This document shows, piece after piece, positions 8,468 to 16,602 of a DNA stretch of 64,000 nt. The notes beneath the pieces are model-generated. The model had not been told where the DNA came from and did not search any database. It worked only from the letters and a program-made list of their open reading frames with translations. The position numbers were made by a program, and so were the translations under genes. Source of the stretch: Marivita sp051859345 (GTDB lineage: Bacteria; Pseudomonadota; Alphaproteobacteria; Rhodobacterales; Rhodobacteraceae). Numbering within the stretch: the first letter of the stretch is position 1; the number at the start of each line of letters is the position of its first letter. Location of the stretch: assembly GCF_051859345.1 (NCBI RefSeq), contig NZ_JBHYFV010000003.1:62001-126000 (forward strand). Reading direction: 5' to 3'.

Positions 8468-9166
8468 ATGGCCCGAAAGCTGCAAACAATCGGTTTCGAC
8501 GCGGATGACACCCTTTGGCACAACGAACGCTTCTTCAAACTGACGCAGGCGCGTTTCGAAGAGCTTTTGTCGGATTATTCGGATAAATCGCTTCTGCATG
8601 ACCGGCTTGTCGCCGCTGAGCGACGCAATATCGGTCATTATGGATTCGGGGTGAAGGGCTTTGTCCTGTCGATGATCGAAACCGCAATTGACGTCACGGA
8701 CGGCGCGGTTCCCGGCCATGTGATCCGCAACATTCTGGACGCGGGGCAGGACATGCTGGCCCATCCCATCGAACTGTTGCCGCATGCGGAAGCAACCGTG
8801 TCCGCCTTGGCGGACACCTATCGGCTTGTTCTGATCACCAAGGGCGACCTGCTGCATCAGGAACGCAAGCTGGCGCAATCGGGTCTGGGCGAGCTGTTCG
8901 ATGACGTGGCCATCGTGTCGGACAAGACCGTCGCAACCTATCAGACCGTCTTTGCGCCACATCCCGGAGGCGTTGCTGCGGCGATGATGGTTGGCAATTC
9001 CATGCGCTCGGACGTGGTGCCTGCGGTAGAGGCTGGAAGCTGGGGTGTGTTTGTCCCGCACGATCTTGAATGGGACCTCGAGAAAGCCGATGCCCCGGAT
9101 AATCCGCGCTTTCGCGAGATCGCGGATCTTGGCGACTTGCCGCCGTTGGTGGCCGAGATCGGTTGA
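8468..9166 (+). CDS. HAD-superfamily hydrolase
   Basis: This 232-aa phosphatase-like protein has motif I DADDT (nucleophile Asp11, acid/base Asp13), motif II in the VLITKG segment, Lys of motif III in VSDKT, and a motif IV region around MVGNSMRSDVVPAVEAG. A helical cap lies between motifs I and II. The substrate is unknown; related proteins act on small phosphorylated metabolites. An AAGG ribosome site lies just before the ATG. It is divergent from clpS. Confidence 0.8.
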   Translation: MARKLQTIGFDADDTLWHNERFFKLTQARFEELLSDYSDKSLLHDRLVAAERRNIGHYGFGVKGFVLSMIETAIDVTDGAVPGHVIRNILDAGQDMLAHPIELLPHAEATVSALADTYRLVLITKGDLLHQERKLAQSGLGELFDDVAIVSDKTVATYQTVFAPHPGGVAAAMMVGNSMRSDVVPAVEAGSWGVFVPHDLEWDLEKADAPDNPRFREIADLGDLPPLVAEIG

Positions 9167-9372
9167 CCGAATCTGCCTTATTCCTGCCACATTGGCCTCA
9201 CTAGTAAGCGAAATCGTCAGCCCCCCAATATGTTGCGCTGCAATGCCGCAAAAATGTGCGGAAAAGGCATAAAAATAAGGACTTTATTGGCAACTTCTCA
9301 TGTGCTAGCTTAGCCTTAATAAAAATGCTGACCGAAAAAATTCGGCAGCGAGAGGCAGAGAAGGCGGACATC

Positions 9373-10923
9373 GTGACGGGACGGCGTAGAAAGCCGGGTC
9401 GAGTAGGCCTGTATTTAATCACCGCAATTTGGTTGGCCGTTCTGGTCCCGATTAGCGCGATGGCGGCGCCGTATGCCGCGATGGTGATGGATGCCCGAAA
9501 CGGCGAAGTCATCCACACAAGCAATGCGGACACGCGTCTTCACCCGGCATCCCTGACCAAGATGATGACCCTCTACATTGTGTTCGAAGCGGTGCAGAAC
9601 GGCGAAATCAGCATGGACACCAAGGTGCAGATTTCGAAGAAAGCGGCCTCTGAGCCCCCGTCCAAGTTAGGGTTGCGGGCTGGATCGACCATTCAGCTCA
9701 GATACCTTGTCCGCGCCGCCGCCGTGAAATCGGCCAACGACGCGGCGACGGCCCTGGCCGAAGCGATTTCCGGGTCTGAGGCTGCCTTTGCGCGTCGGAT
9801 GAACCGCACCGCAAAAGCTTTGGGCATGGGGCGCACAACCTTCAAGAACGCGCATGGTCTGACCGAAAGCGGGCACATGTCCACCGCGCGCGACATGACG
9901 ATCCTCGGGCGGCATGTGCTTTATGACTATCCTCAATATTACAACCTGTTCTCGCGCCGCAGCACGGATGCCGGGATCAAGACCGTGGCCCACACAAACC
10001 GGCGGTTTCTGGACAGCTATCGCGGAGCGGACGGGATCAAGACCGGGTACACTCGCGCCGCCGGGTTCAACCTGACCGCAACTGCCGAGCGTGGAGGCGA
10101 GCGGATCATCGTGACGGTGTTCGGCGGCAACTCTACCGCATCGCGCAACGCGCAGGTCGCCAAACTCATGGACCTGGGTTTCAACAAGGCGCCCGCCCGC
10201 ATGGCGCTGCGCACGCCGCGCAAGCCGCCTTATCTTGGGCCGGACACATCCACGGCCACCGAAACGGTCATTGCCAATAGCCAGACCCCTTCGACCCAGA
10301 CCCGTGCGAAATCCATTCGGGTTGTCGCTGCGGCCGTAAAGACAAGCCTGCGCCCGACCGCACGTCCCGTCGCCCAGCCCATTCTGCCCGATGTTCTGGT
10401 GGCCGAACTGAAGAACGACATTCAATCCGTTCTGGCCGAAGTGCAGACGGAAGAGGTGCAGGAAGTTGCCGCAACAGCGGCGCAAGTCGCCCTTGCCACA
10501 GCCGCACCGGCAACAGCCCCTGCAAGCCTTGCGCCATCTTTGAAAACCGCACCCAGCGCGTCTGTGAAGCCGGTCGGTCGCCCCAGAACCCTGGTTCTTG
10601 CATCGGCCACGACACGGCAGGTTGCACCTGCGGAACCCGTTCAGGCGCGCGAAGCCGAGGTTGTCACCCGCATCTCCACGTCTGGTGGACGGCATTGGGG
10701 CATCAATGTCGGGCGGTTCCCAAGCCGGTATGCCGCCGAGAAAGCGCTGCTCAAGACCGCATTGGCGGAGATGGCAACGCTTGACGGGTCGCTGCGCAAA
10801 GTGGTGAACGGTGCGCGGGGGTTTGATGCAAACTTCATGGGCCTGTCGCGTGAAAGCGCCGACCTTGCCTGCCGCCGTCTTCAGGCCCGCCAGGTCACCT
10901 GCTTCATGATCGGACCAAGCTGA
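9373..10923 (+). CDS. D-alanyl-D-alanine carboxypeptidase (S11) with C-terminal SPOR domain
   Basis: This periplasmic penicillin-binding enzyme trims peptidoglycan stem peptides. A signal peptide (VTGRRRKPGR then a hydrophobic core to AMAA) leads into the S11 domain with SxxK (Ser60-Lys63), SAN (120-122) and KTG (223-225) all intact. A long Ala/Pro/Thr-rich linker follows, then a SPOR-type domain (about 440-516) that would target denuded glycan at the septum. The GTG start is chosen because AGAAGG lies 8 bases upstream and the signal peptide then has a normal n-region; an ATG 48 bases upstream is the alternative. Confidence 0.85.
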   Translation: MTGRRRKPGRVGLYLITAIWLAVLVPISAMAAPYAAMVMDARNGEVIHTSNADTRLHPASLTKMMTLYIVFEAVQNGEISMDTKVQISKKAASEPPSKLGLRAGSTIQLRYLVRAAAVKSANDAATALAEAISGSEAAFARRMNRTAKALGMGRTTFKNAHGLTESGHMSTARDMTILGRHVLYDYPQYYNLFSRRSTDAGIKTVAHTNRRFLDSYRGADGIKTGYTRAAGFNLTATAERGGERIIVTVFGGNSTASRNAQVAKLMDLGFNKAPARMALRTPRKPPYLGPDTSTATETVIANSQTPSTQTRAKSIRVVAAAVKTSLRPTARPVAQPILPDVLVAELKNDIQSVLAEVQTEEVQEVAATAAQVALATAAPATAPASLAPSLKTAPSASVKPVGRPRTLVLASATTRQVAPAEPVQAREAEVVTRISTSGGRHWGINVGRFPSRYAAEKALLKTALAEMATLDGSLRKVVNGARGFDANFMGLSRESADLACRRLQARQVTCFMIGPS

Positions 10924-10944
10924 TCCAACTTGGGTCAGCTTTTG
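10917..10944. terminator. Bidirectional hairpin overlapping both convergent stop codons
   Basis: A 10-bp stem with one wobble (AAGCTGATCC ... GGGTCAGCTT) and a 5-base loop spans the TGA of the carboxypeptidase gene and the TGA of ccoS. A short T-run follows on the plus strand and CTTGG on the minus strand. The position between convergent genes supports a shared terminator. Confidence 0.5.
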
Positions 10945-11093
10945 GGATGGTCGTCGTAATCGTCTGACAGGATACGTTCCGCCGCGCCGTCCGGGTCTTC
11001 GTACTGTTTGGACTTCACCGTGAACACAAACGCCACCAGCCCGATCCCGCCAAGGATCAGCGATACAGGGATGAGGTAGGCCAGCACGTTCAT
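10935..11093 (-). CDS. ccoS: cbb3 oxidase maturation protein CcoS
   Basis: This 52-aa single-pass membrane protein starts MNVLAYLIPVSLILGG. The N-terminal helix (about 4-24) is followed by AFVFTVKSKQYEDPDGAAERIL, the characteristic CcoS/FixS pattern. It is needed for insertion of haem b and copper into CcoN in related bacteria. The gene follows ccoI by 13 bases and is the last of ccoGHIS. Confidence 0.92.
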   Translation of the reverse strand: MNVLAYLIPVSLILGGIGLVAFVFTVKSKQYEDPDGAAERILSDDYDDHPKS

Positions 11094-11106
11094 CGAAAGC
11101 TCCGGT

Positions 11107-13293
11107 TTATCTCAGGCGCAAGGCGTTGAGCGACACAGTAATCGAAGAGCTCGACATCGCCAATGCGGCGATAAGCGGCGAACACAGTCCCGCCACGGCC
11201 AAAGGCACGGCGACGATGTTGTACCATGTCGCGATGGTGAAATTCTGGCGAATACGTTTGATCGCTATCCGCGACGTCGCAAGCGCGTCCGAGATCGGTT
11301 CAAGCGAATTGCCCAACAGAACCACATCCGACGCCACACGCGCGGCATCGAGGGCTGTCGCTGGAGAGATCGACGCATGGGCACCGGCAAGGGCGGCCGT
11401 GTCATTCAAACCATCGCCCACCATCAGAACATGTTTCCCACCCGCCGTCAGGTCAGCCACCTTTGCCGCCTTGTCTTGTGGCAGGGCCTCGGCAATCCAT
11501 TTGGCAATTCCCAGACGTGCGGCAAAGGCCTCGACTGCCGGGGTGGTGTCGCCGGACATCAGGATCACGTCAAAGCCATCGTCTTGCAGCCTGGCCACAA
11601 GCGCCTCTGCCCCGTCGCGGATCTGATCGGCAAAGCGGAACGGGTCCGCCACCGTGTCACCAACGCGCAGCCATGCAGCGGTGTCCTGGCTTTCGCCACC
11701 ACCAACCCAGCTGGACCGGCCCAGACGCACTGTCTGCCCTTTCCACAAAGCTTCGGTGCCATGGCCGGGGATTTCGGTGATCTGTGTAACCGTTTCTGCC
11801 TGAACCCCCGCGTCGCGGATGGCTTTGGCCAGTGATTGCGACAGCGGATGCGACGACCCTTCCGCAAGGGCAAGCGTGATCCCCAGATCGCGGCGCGAAT
11901 GATCACCAAGGTTCGTGACCTCGGGCGTGCCAGCGGTCAGCGTTCCGGTCTTGTCGAACACAACCGTATCGACCTGCGCCATGCGTTCCAGCGCGGTGGC
12001 GTCCTTGATCAGAAGCCCCTTGCGGAACAACCGTCCAGACGCCGCCGTGGTCACGGCAGGGACCGCAAGTCCCAGCGCACAGGGGCAGGTGATGATCAGA
12101 ACCGCCGCCGCAATATTGAGGGCGGTGCGCAGATCGAAGGTGTAGAAATACCAGCCCAGAAACGCCAGGGCCGACAGGATATGCACGCCGGGCGCGTAAA
12201 GCTTGGCCGCCTTGTCGGCAAGCGACGTGTAACGCGAGCGACCGGATTCCGCGATCGCGACAAGGTCCGCCATGCGGTGCAGCGACGTATCACGCCCAAC
12301 GGCGTTGGCACGGATGGTCAGCGGGCCGGTCAGATTGACCTCCCCCGCGCTGACGACAGATCCGGGGCCAGCATAAATGGGCCGCGTTTCCCCGGTAAGC
12401 AGCGACCGGTCCAGTTCGGACTGACCATCGGTGATTTCCCCATCCACCGGCATTCGGCCACCCGGCCGCACAAGGATCAGATCGCCCACGGCCAAGGCGG
12501 ACATGGCGATCTGTTCTTCGCCGTTTTCGGTGATCCGAGACACGCGCGGGACTTCCAGGGCGGCAAGCTCTTCGGCGGCGGATCGCGCGGCGGATCGCGT
12601 GCGGTGGTCCAGATACCGTCCTGCCAGCAGGAAAAAGGTCAGCGTGATCGCGGCGTCGAAATAGGCGTGTTCCCCCGACAGGGACGTTTCCCAAAGCGAC
12701 GTCGCAACCGCCAGCGCAATGGCAAGCGAGATCGGAACATCCATGTTGAGCCGCCCTGCCCGTAGCGCGGTCCAGGCATGTTTGAAGAAGGGCTGCGCCG
12801 AAAACGCGATGGTCGGCAGCGCGATGGCAGCGGAAATCCAGTGGAACATGTCCCGCGTCGGGCCATCGGCCCCTGACCAGACCGCAACGGACAAAAGCAT
12901 GATGTTCATTGCCGCGAAACCGGCCACGGCCAGCCGCATCAAAAGATCGCGTCCTGCCTTGTCGGTATCGGTGGCGCGCAGGGCCGTGGTGTCAAGCTCA
13001 TGCGCCTCGTACCCGGCCTTTTCCAGCACCTTGACCAGATCGTCGGCGGTGAGGTCGGGCGTCGCCTCGACCTGGGCGCGCCTGAGCGTAAGGTTCACCC
13101 GCGCGCCCTTTACGCCGTCGGTTGCCCCAAGAATGCGCTCTACCCCGGAAATGCACGCCGCACAGTGGATCGACGGCAGGGACAGAACGATATTGACCTC
13201 TTTCGGCAACGCCGCTTCGGCCAGGGCCTCTGCCGCAGGCGCTGCGGAACAGGCCGGACACGCGGACAATTGAGGACGCATCGCAACGGTCAT
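11107..13293 (-). CDS. ccoI: Copper-exporting P1B ATPase CcoI/FixI for cbb3 oxidase assembly
   Basis: This 728-aa copper P-type ATPase supplies copper across the inner membrane for the CuB centre of CcoN. An N-terminal CPAC motif is followed by an HMA domain with the metal-binding CAAC (Cys44, Cys47). The membrane core carries the CPC motif at 403-405. The cytoplasmic domains have TGE (300-302), DKTGT (447-451, phosphorylated Asp447) and MVGDGLNDTAAL near the C-terminus. It sits between ccoH and ccoS in the standard order, which separates it from detoxifying CopA pumps. Confidence 0.95.
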   Translation of the reverse strand: MTVAMRPQLSACPACSAAPAAEALAEAALPKEVNIVLSLPSIHCAACISGVERILGATDGVKGARVNLTLRRAQVEATPDLTADDLVKVLEKAGYEAHELDTTALRATDTDKAGRDLLMRLAVAGFAAMNIMLLSVAVWSGADGPTRDMFHWISAAIALPTIAFSAQPFFKHAWTALRAGRLNMDVPISLAIALAVATSLWETSLSGEHAYFDAAITLTFFLLAGRYLDHRTRSAARSAAEELAALEVPRVSRITENGEEQIAMSALAVGDLILVRPGGRMPVDGEITDGQSELDRSLLTGETRPIYAGPGSVVSAGEVNLTGPLTIRANAVGRDTSLHRMADLVAIAESGRSRYTSLADKAAKLYAPGVHILSALAFLGWYFYTFDLRTALNIAAAVLIITCPCALGLAVPAVTTAASGRLFRKGLLIKDATALERMAQVDTVVFDKTGTLTAGTPEVTNLGDHSRRDLGITLALAEGSSHPLSQSLAKAIRDAGVQAETVTQITEIPGHGTEALWKGQTVRLGRSSWVGGGESQDTAAWLRVGDTVADPFRFADQIRDGAEALVARLQDDGFDVILMSGDTTPAVEAFAARLGIAKWIAEALPQDKAAKVADLTAGGKHVLMVGDGLNDTAALAGAHASISPATALDAARVASDVVLLGNSLEPISDALATSRIAIKRIRQNFTIATWYNIVAVPLAVAGLCSPLIAALAMSSSSITVSLNALRLR

Positions 13294-13296
13294 GGA

Positions 13297-13758
13297 TCAA
13301 CTTTCGACGTGAAGGACAACGCGCTGTTCGAACTGGACCCCGTCCAAGGACGTGGCTTTCATCCGGATATTCCAGTTTCCCGGACGCAGGGATTCGCGCG
13401 CCACATAAGCCTGCCCGTCAAAGGCAAATTCCGGACTGCGGTCGTCCTGAACGTGGGTTGCACGCCCCAGAACGGCCTCGAGCGACCCCGTCTGTACCGG
13501 GCGTCCGTCAGCGTCCTTGATGCTGAGGATCAGCAAACCACCCTTGGACTCGGCATAGACGCTCCAGCCCAGGGATTCCTGTTCGGCGCGGCGTATATCG
13601 AACTCTTGCGATGCGACGTAAGAGTTTTTCACTTCAAGCCCGGGAAAGGTTTTCACCGCCGAATAGGCCAGGACCAGATTGACGGAAATGATGACGGCAA
13701 ACGCCCCCCCAAAGATCGCCAATGCGTGCCAGCCGGTGAGTTTGAATTCCTTGGTCAT
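13297..13758 (-). CDS. ccoH: cbb3 assembly protein CcoH/FixH
   Basis: This 153-aa protein has one N-terminal membrane helix (about residues 11-32) and a periplasmic beta-rich domain containing GLEVKNSYVASQEFD and the ending MKATSLDGVQFEQRVVLHVES. It is a FixH-family protein that associates with the cbb3 complex during assembly. It overlaps the stop of ccoG by one base, and ccoI begins 4 bases after its stop. Confidence 0.92.
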   Translation of the reverse strand: MTKEFKLTGWHALAIFGGAFAVIISVNLVLAYSAVKTFPGLEVKNSYVASQEFDIRRAEQESLGWSVYAESKGGLLILSIKDADGRPVQTGSLEAVLGRATHVQDDRSPEFAFDGQAYVARESLRPGNWNIRMKATSLDGVQFEQRVVLHVES

Positions 13759-15194
13759 CAGTTGCTTCTCCCGTTGAAGATGCTGTCGGTGTAGGCGCGG
13801 TCGCCGTTGGTGAGGTCTTCAACCCAGAACCGCAGATCACTGCGTTCGTCCTCAGCCGGATCGGATCCGGGTGCGGCCACAACATAGACACGTTGCAGGT
13901 AGGTTTCGTTCGCGGGCACATCGACTGTCTCGTACGGCGTCCCTTCGAGTTGAATGCGCAAGGCCGGGTGACCGGTGACGGACATGCGGAACGGTCGATC
14001 CTCGCCGTGTTTGTTCAAGAGACGCACGTCATAGGTGTTGCGGATCGACCCGTCGGAAAGCGTCACGAAGGTCGGGTTGCGTACCGGGGCGACCGTCATG
14101 TCGATTTCAGGACGAATGAACAGCGCGAAGACAAGGCCAAAACCGACCAGCGCCCAAAGTCCCGTGTACATCATCGTGCGGATACGGAAGATGTGGAACC
14201 AAGCCGTGCGGGGTTTTTCCCCGGCGCGTTCGCGCGGCTCGTCCGACAGGGCAAGATAGTCGATCAGACCCCGCGGCTTGCCCACCTTTTCCATGATGTC
14301 GTCACAGGCGTCGATGCACAGGCCGCAGGTGATACATTCCATCTGCTGCCCGTCGCGGATGTCGATGCCCGCCGGGCAGACGTTGACGCAGGCCATGCAG
14401 TCGATGCAATCGCCCAGCTGTTCGGAACCTTCGGCCTTGCGATGCTTGCCACGCGGTTCACCACGCCATTCGCGGTAAGCCACAGTGAGCGTATCCTCGT
14501 CCATCATCGCGGCCTGGATGCGGGGCCACGGGCAAGCATAGTTGCAGATCTGTTCGCGGGCAAAGCCGCCGAAGAAAAACGTGGTCGCCGTGAGAATCAG
14601 CATTGTGGTGTACGCGACAGGGTGCGCTTGACCGGTCACCAGATCGCGCAGCAATGTCGGTGCATCGGCAAAGTAGAACACCCACGCACCACCGGTTGCG
14701 AGGCCGATAAAGAACCACGACACCCACTTGGTGACGCGCAGGCGCGCCTTGCGGAGATCCATCTTTTCCTGCCGGTGCAAACGCAGTCTCGCGTTGCGGT
14801 CGCCTTCGATCCAGCGTTCCACAAGGATGAACAGGTCGGTCCAGACGGTTTGCGGGCAGGCATAGCCGCACCACACCCGGCCCAGTGCCGAGGTAAACAG
14901 AAACAGACCCAGGCCCGCCATGATCAGCAGGCCCGCGATAAAATAGAATTCGTGCGGCCAGATCTCGATCCAGAAGAAAAAGAAACGGCGGTTTGCAAGG
15001 TCGATCAACACCGCCTGATCCGGCAATTGCGGACCCCGGTCCCACCTGATCCAAGGCGTGACATAGTAGATGCCCAGCGTCACGATCATGATGATCCATT
15101 TGAAGCTGCGGAAGTTGCCCTTCACACGCTTCGGAAAGATCGGTTCGCGCGCCGCGTAAAGCTTCGGCGGTGTGGTATTTTCTGCTTGAGACAC
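13758..15194 (-). CDS. ccoG: cbb3 accessory polyferredoxin CcoG (RdxA/FixG)
   Basis: This is a membrane ferredoxin of about 478 residues with several N-terminal helices and two 4Fe-4S cysteine clusters, CIDCMACVNVC and CITCGLCIDACD. An Ig-like C-terminal domain is typical of FixG/RdxA. In related bacteria CcoG reduces copper for the oxidase. I prefer the GTG that yields MSQAENTTPPKLYAAREPIFP, the usual family N-terminus; a TTG six codons upstream would add MGANFL. An FNR-like box lies about 67 bases upstream of the chosen start. Confidence 0.93.
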   Translation of the reverse strand: MSQAENTTPPKLYAAREPIFPKRVKGNFRSFKWIIMIVTLGIYYVTPWIRWDRGPQLPDQAVLIDLANRRFFFFWIEIWPHEFYFIAGLLIMAGLGLFLFTSALGRVWCGYACPQTVWTDLFILVERWIEGDRNARLRLHRQEKMDLRKARLRVTKWVSWFFIGLATGGAWVFYFADAPTLLRDLVTGQAHPVAYTTMLILTATTFFFGGFAREQICNYACPWPRIQAAMMDEDTLTVAYREWRGEPRGKHRKAEGSEQLGDCIDCMACVNVCPAGIDIRDGQQMECITCGLCIDACDDIMEKVGKPRGLIDYLALSDEPRERAGEKPRTAWFHIFRIRTMMYTGLWALVGFGLVFALFIRPEIDMTVAPVRNPTFVTLSDGSIRNTYDVRLLNKHGEDRPFRMSVTGHPALRIQLEGTPYETVDVPANETYLQRVYVVAAPGSDPAEDERSDLRFWVEDLTNGDRAYTDSIFNGRSN

Positions 15195-15260
15195 GAGAAA
15201 GTTGGCTCCCAAAGACGGATTGGCTTGATGGTCTTTTCTCAGGCATGCACGCGCCGGACT

Positions 15261-15274
15261 TTGACTTGCATCAA
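15261..15274 (-). promoter_or_regulatory. FNR/FnrL-like box upstream of ccoG
   Basis: TTGAC-TTGC-ATCAA matches the FNR consensus TTGAT-N4-ATCAA with one mismatch. Its centre is about 73 bases upstream of the chosen ccoG start. This implies that ccoGHIS has its own low-oxygen promoter, separate from ccoNOQP. Confidence 0.65.
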
Positions 15275-15290
15275 ATACTGTATCTTTAAT

Positions 15291-16169
15291 TCAGGTTTTT
15301 ACCGCCGCGCGCCGGATCCAGCGCAAAAATGCCTTGAGCGGGGCGCGGTGGACCCCCGGACGTGTCACCAGATGATAGCCCGCATTCAACCGGTCTTCGA
15401 AAACGGCAATCAAACGCCCCGCCGCCAGATCCTCGGCCACGGCGATTCGTGTGGACACGGCGACGCCCTGCCCGTTTCGCGCACCATCCAGCATCAGATT
15501 TCCCGGCACCTCGGTGCGCGACCGGACGCGGGCATTGATGAGACCTCGTGTCGCGAACCACGAAGTTGATTCCGTTGTCCCCAGTTCTTCCAGCCAGGGA
15601 AAATCAATCAGTTCTTTCGGATTTTCCGGTATCTGGCCTTTGAACAGCGACGGCGCGCCCACCACGACAAGCGGCGACTCCATCAGCGGTTCGCTGTCCA
15701 GACCCGCCCAGCCCCCGTTGCCATAGCGGATCGCCACGTCGATGGCCCCCGGCGTCGGGTCTGTCAGTGCGGGACTGGGGGTCATGATCATATCAATTCC
15801 GGGATGTTCGGCCTGAAAGCCGGCAAGACGCGGCATCAGCCATGCGCTTGCGAATGTCGAGGTGCAGGCAACGTTCAGCGGGCGCTGCGCATCGGCGTTG
15901 GTCACGGCCTCGATCCCGCTCGCGATGCGGCCAAACCCGTCCTCGAGCGCGCGGGCCAGATCACGACCATCCGATGTCAATTCCAGCGCTCGACTGGACC
16001 GGTCCAACAACGGAGTCCCCAGATGTGTCTCAAGGCTGCGCAATTGCTGCGAGATCGCGGCGTGGCTGACATTCAGCGCCAGCCCGGCATCGGTAACGGA
16101 CCCGGTCTGCACAAAGGCACAGAACGCCCGAAGCGCAGAAAGAGATGGCAGGCGACCCCAATCAATCAT
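15291..16169 (-). CDS. LysR-type transcriptional regulator (GcvA-like)
   Basis: This 292-aa regulator has an N-terminal winged HTH (about residues 8-66, with GSVTDAGLALNVSHAAISQQLRSLETHLG) and a periplasmic-binding-like effector domain. The GcvA-type pattern LPSLSALRAFCAFVQTGS is clear. It sits between the two cco operons, in the same orientation, and is divergent from a 46-aa gene. A T-N11-A dyad overlaps its start codon, suggesting autoregulation. The effector is unknown. Nothing in the protein points to oxygen or copper sensing. Confidence 0.88.
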   Translation of the reverse strand: MIDWGRLPSLSALRAFCAFVQTGSVTDAGLALNVSHAAISQQLRSLETHLGTPLLDRSSRALELTSDGRDLARALEDGFGRIASGIEAVTNADAQRPLNVACTSTFASAWLMPRLAGFQAEHPGIDMIMTPSPALTDPTPGAIDVAIRYGNGGWAGLDSEPLMESPLVVVGAPSLFKGQIPENPKELIDFPWLEELGTTESTSWFATRGLINARVRSRTEVPGNLMLDGARNGQGVAVSTRIAVAEDLAAGRLIAVFEDRLNAGYHLVTRPGVHRAPLKAFLRWIRRAAVKT

Positions 16170-16186
16170 GTAACTTCACCTTACAT
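16168..16186. promoter_or_regulatory. LysR-type operator dyad (T-N11-A)
   Basis: A perfect inverted repeat ATGTAA-N7-TTACAT overlaps the lysR start codon and contains a T-N11-A core. A TATGAT hexamer at 16231-16236 lacks a good -35. If it is the -10 of the divergent small gene, the dyad is centred near -65, the standard recognition-site position for LysR activators. Confidence 0.65.
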
Positions 16187-16266
16187 ATTGAATTTATCCC
16201 TGAGTCGCATTTTCGGCCCGAAACGGCAAGTATGATCGCACAAACCCGCCAACTCAGGAGAGTCAC

Positions 16267-16407
16267 ATGTTCACTGCACTTGCACAAACCTTGTTCCGCG
16301 CCAGCGGTGTATCCCCAACCCATGTCCAAAAGGACATCCCGCAATCGTGGTATCGCGAAGACCTGCAATCCACGTCAAAGCCAAAGCGTTGGGAAGATTG
16401 GAAATGA
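16267..16407 (+). CDS. 46-aa protein divergent from the LysR regulator
   Basis: An ATG preceded by AGGAGA at good spacing opens a 46-codon frame. The protein begins MFTALAQTLFRASGVSPTHV, continues with a hydrophilic middle (PQSWYRED) and ends KRWEDWK, with three tryptophans in the C-terminal half. There is no clear membrane helix; the first 12 residues could form an amphipathic helix. I do not recognise a family. The upstream LysR box and TATGAT element suggest that it is the regulated target of the adjacent LysR gene. A transcript ending in the hairpin-rich region after 16407 is possible. Confidence 0.6.
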   Translation: MFTALAQTLFRASGVSPTHVQKDIPQSWYREDLQSTSKPKRWEDWK

Positions 16408-16453
16408 TTGATCCAGTTGTTTTTCAACCGCCCCACATCTGGCATGGAAAAAC

Positions 16454-16491
16454 AAAAAAAGACCACGCGGGCCGGTGGCCGTGGCGCGGTC
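16454..16491 (-). terminator. Rho-independent terminator for ccoNOQP
   Basis: On the minus strand an 8-bp stem (GACCGCGC pairing with GCGTGGTC, one wobble) with a 15-base loop that can itself fold is followed by seven T. It lies about 110 bases downstream of the ccoP stop, after two other hairpins. Confidence 0.65.
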
Positions 16492-16518
16492 GCAGATGGC
16501 AATCTGCCTGACAATGAC

Positions 16519-16588
16519 GCCGGTGCTTCGAAACGCGCGAACAGAAAGAAGCACCGGCGCTGTTCCTTTTGGCCCGAAGGCCAAAAGG
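16519..16588 (-). repeat. Two strong hairpins immediately downstream of ccoP
   Basis: The first hairpin after the ccoP stop (16565-16588) has a perfect 10-bp stem. Read on the transcribed strand, it closes a TTCG tetraloop. The second (16519-16558) has an 11-bp perfect stem, GCCGGTGCTTC, with an 18-base loop. Neither has a T-run, so mRNA 3'-end protection is as likely as termination. Confidence 0.6.
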
Positions 16589-16602
16589 TGTCTTTGTAAA
16601 CC

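Noticed and set aside
9287..9316. A sigma70-like promoter (TTGGCA and TAGCCT, 18 bases apart) before the carboxypeptidase gene
   Set aside because: Both hexamers are weak, so I did not list it, although its position fits the GTG start at 9373.
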